Positions 63,802 through 64,000 of a stretch of 64,000 nucleotides of DNA are shown piece by piece. The DNA comes from Janthinobacterium lividum PAMC 25724 (GTDB lineage: Bacteria > Pseudomonadota > Gammaproteobacteria > Burkholderiales > Burkholderiaceae_D). The DNA lies in assembly GCA_000242815.2 (NCBI GenBank), contig AHHB01000037.1, forward strand, positions 62,001 through 126,000, read 5' to 3'. The notes under the pieces are model-generated. The model saw nothing but the letters and a program-made list of their open reading frames with translations, was not told the origin of the DNA and did no database searches. A program made the position numbers and the translations under genes. Each line of letters opens with the position of its first letter. Position 1 is the first letter of the stretch.

Positions 63802-64000
63802 CTAGCGGCGCGGCGGATTCGAGTAAATATCCTGCCCTACTTCATTGATCTGGCGGCGCAGGTCGCGGCGCTCGTCGGGCGTCAAGCGGCCCGTGCGGCG
63901 CGAGGCGTCGGCGCCTTCGCTGGCGCGGCGCTGCTCTTCGGCACGCGTGTCGAACTGCGTGCGTCGCGCTGTTCGCGCAGTCGCGTATCGTTGTTGCTGT
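63802..64000 (-). CDS. hypothetical Arg/Glu-rich protein (N-terminus outside the window)
   Basis: The minus-strand frame is open from the window edge to a TAG at 63802, giving 66 C-terminal residues rich in Arg, Glu, Gln and Asp. They end in TPDERRDLRRQINEVGQDIYSNPPRR. The composition points to a helical, charged protein. I recognise no family. A second frame opens toward the window end with a similarly charged product (NNNDTRLREQRD), which could mean a base error near 63965; the data here do not decide that. Confidence 0.55.
   Translation of the reverse strand, partial: QQQRYATARTARRTQFDTRAEEQRRASEGADASRRTGRLTPDERRDLRRQINEVGQDIYSNPPRR

Overview
The window looks like the chromosome of a GC-rich betaproteobacterium of the family Oxalobacteraceae, most like Janthinobacterium or a close relative. 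This rests on gene content and order: two PEP-CTERM surface proteins, an FMN riboswitch in front of ribB, the cluster dapC-dapD-arsC-dapE-prmB, the order DUF1853-udg-rimI-tsaB, and lplT divergent from alr-radA. I see no phage, plasmid, CRISPR, rRNA or tRNA. Genus is an inference from protein character, not from a search.

Layout. 1-9.6 kb: an rRNA-type methyltransferase fragment, rlmJ, a thioredoxin-like protein, an orphan molybdopterin oxidoreductase subunit behind a large GGDEF/EAL protein, and DUF1993, DUF1289 and DUF1415 genes (DUF1415 frameshifted). 9.9-15.6 kb: mltD, a wrecked fabI copy carrying an IS4-like miniature element, a DEAD-box helicase with a long leader, a thioesterase and small proteins. 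16.2-24.1 kb: a PEP-CTERM protein, an E1-like/nitroreductase-like gene pair, a chemoreceptor and an M16 protease. 24.1-29.3 kb: FMN riboswitch-ribB, a truncated efflux gene and an MCE/MlaE lipid-transport operon without its ATPase. 29.3-35.7 kb: a signalling island of six genes. 35.7-45.8 kb: lipoprotein, RhlE, DUF4105, an orphan motA, a second miniature element, DUF4153, a DUF642-type PEP-CTERM protein and an MFS/AraC divergent pair. 45.8-55.1 kb: fliD, PilZ, radA, alr, lplT, DUF1853, udg-like, rimI, tsaB. 55.3-64 kb: lysine/diaminopimelate genes (dapC frameshifted), prmB, an ABC-F protein, cheW, arfB and a partial gene.

How parts fit. dapC, dapD and dapE cover three steps of the succinylase branch to diaminopimelate, and alr supplies D-alanine, so peptidoglycan precursors are well represented. 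The 30.7-35.5 kb operon joins a receiver-PAS protein, a small linker protein, an HDOD protein, a PAS histidine kinase and a receiver with a degenerate HD-GYP domain through four consecutive 4-base ATGA stop/start overlaps. It meets a second, related kinase convergently. It is the best candidate for an undescribed regulatory system here.

Structural themes. Two copies of an IS4-like miniature element have matching inverted ends and 11-12-bp flanking direct repeats. Palindromes built on GGGGTC/GACCCC recur in at least five intergenic places. Three genes (DUF1415, fabI, dapC) carry single-base losses in short runs of one base, which may be real decay (fabI) or sequence error (dapC, DUF1415).
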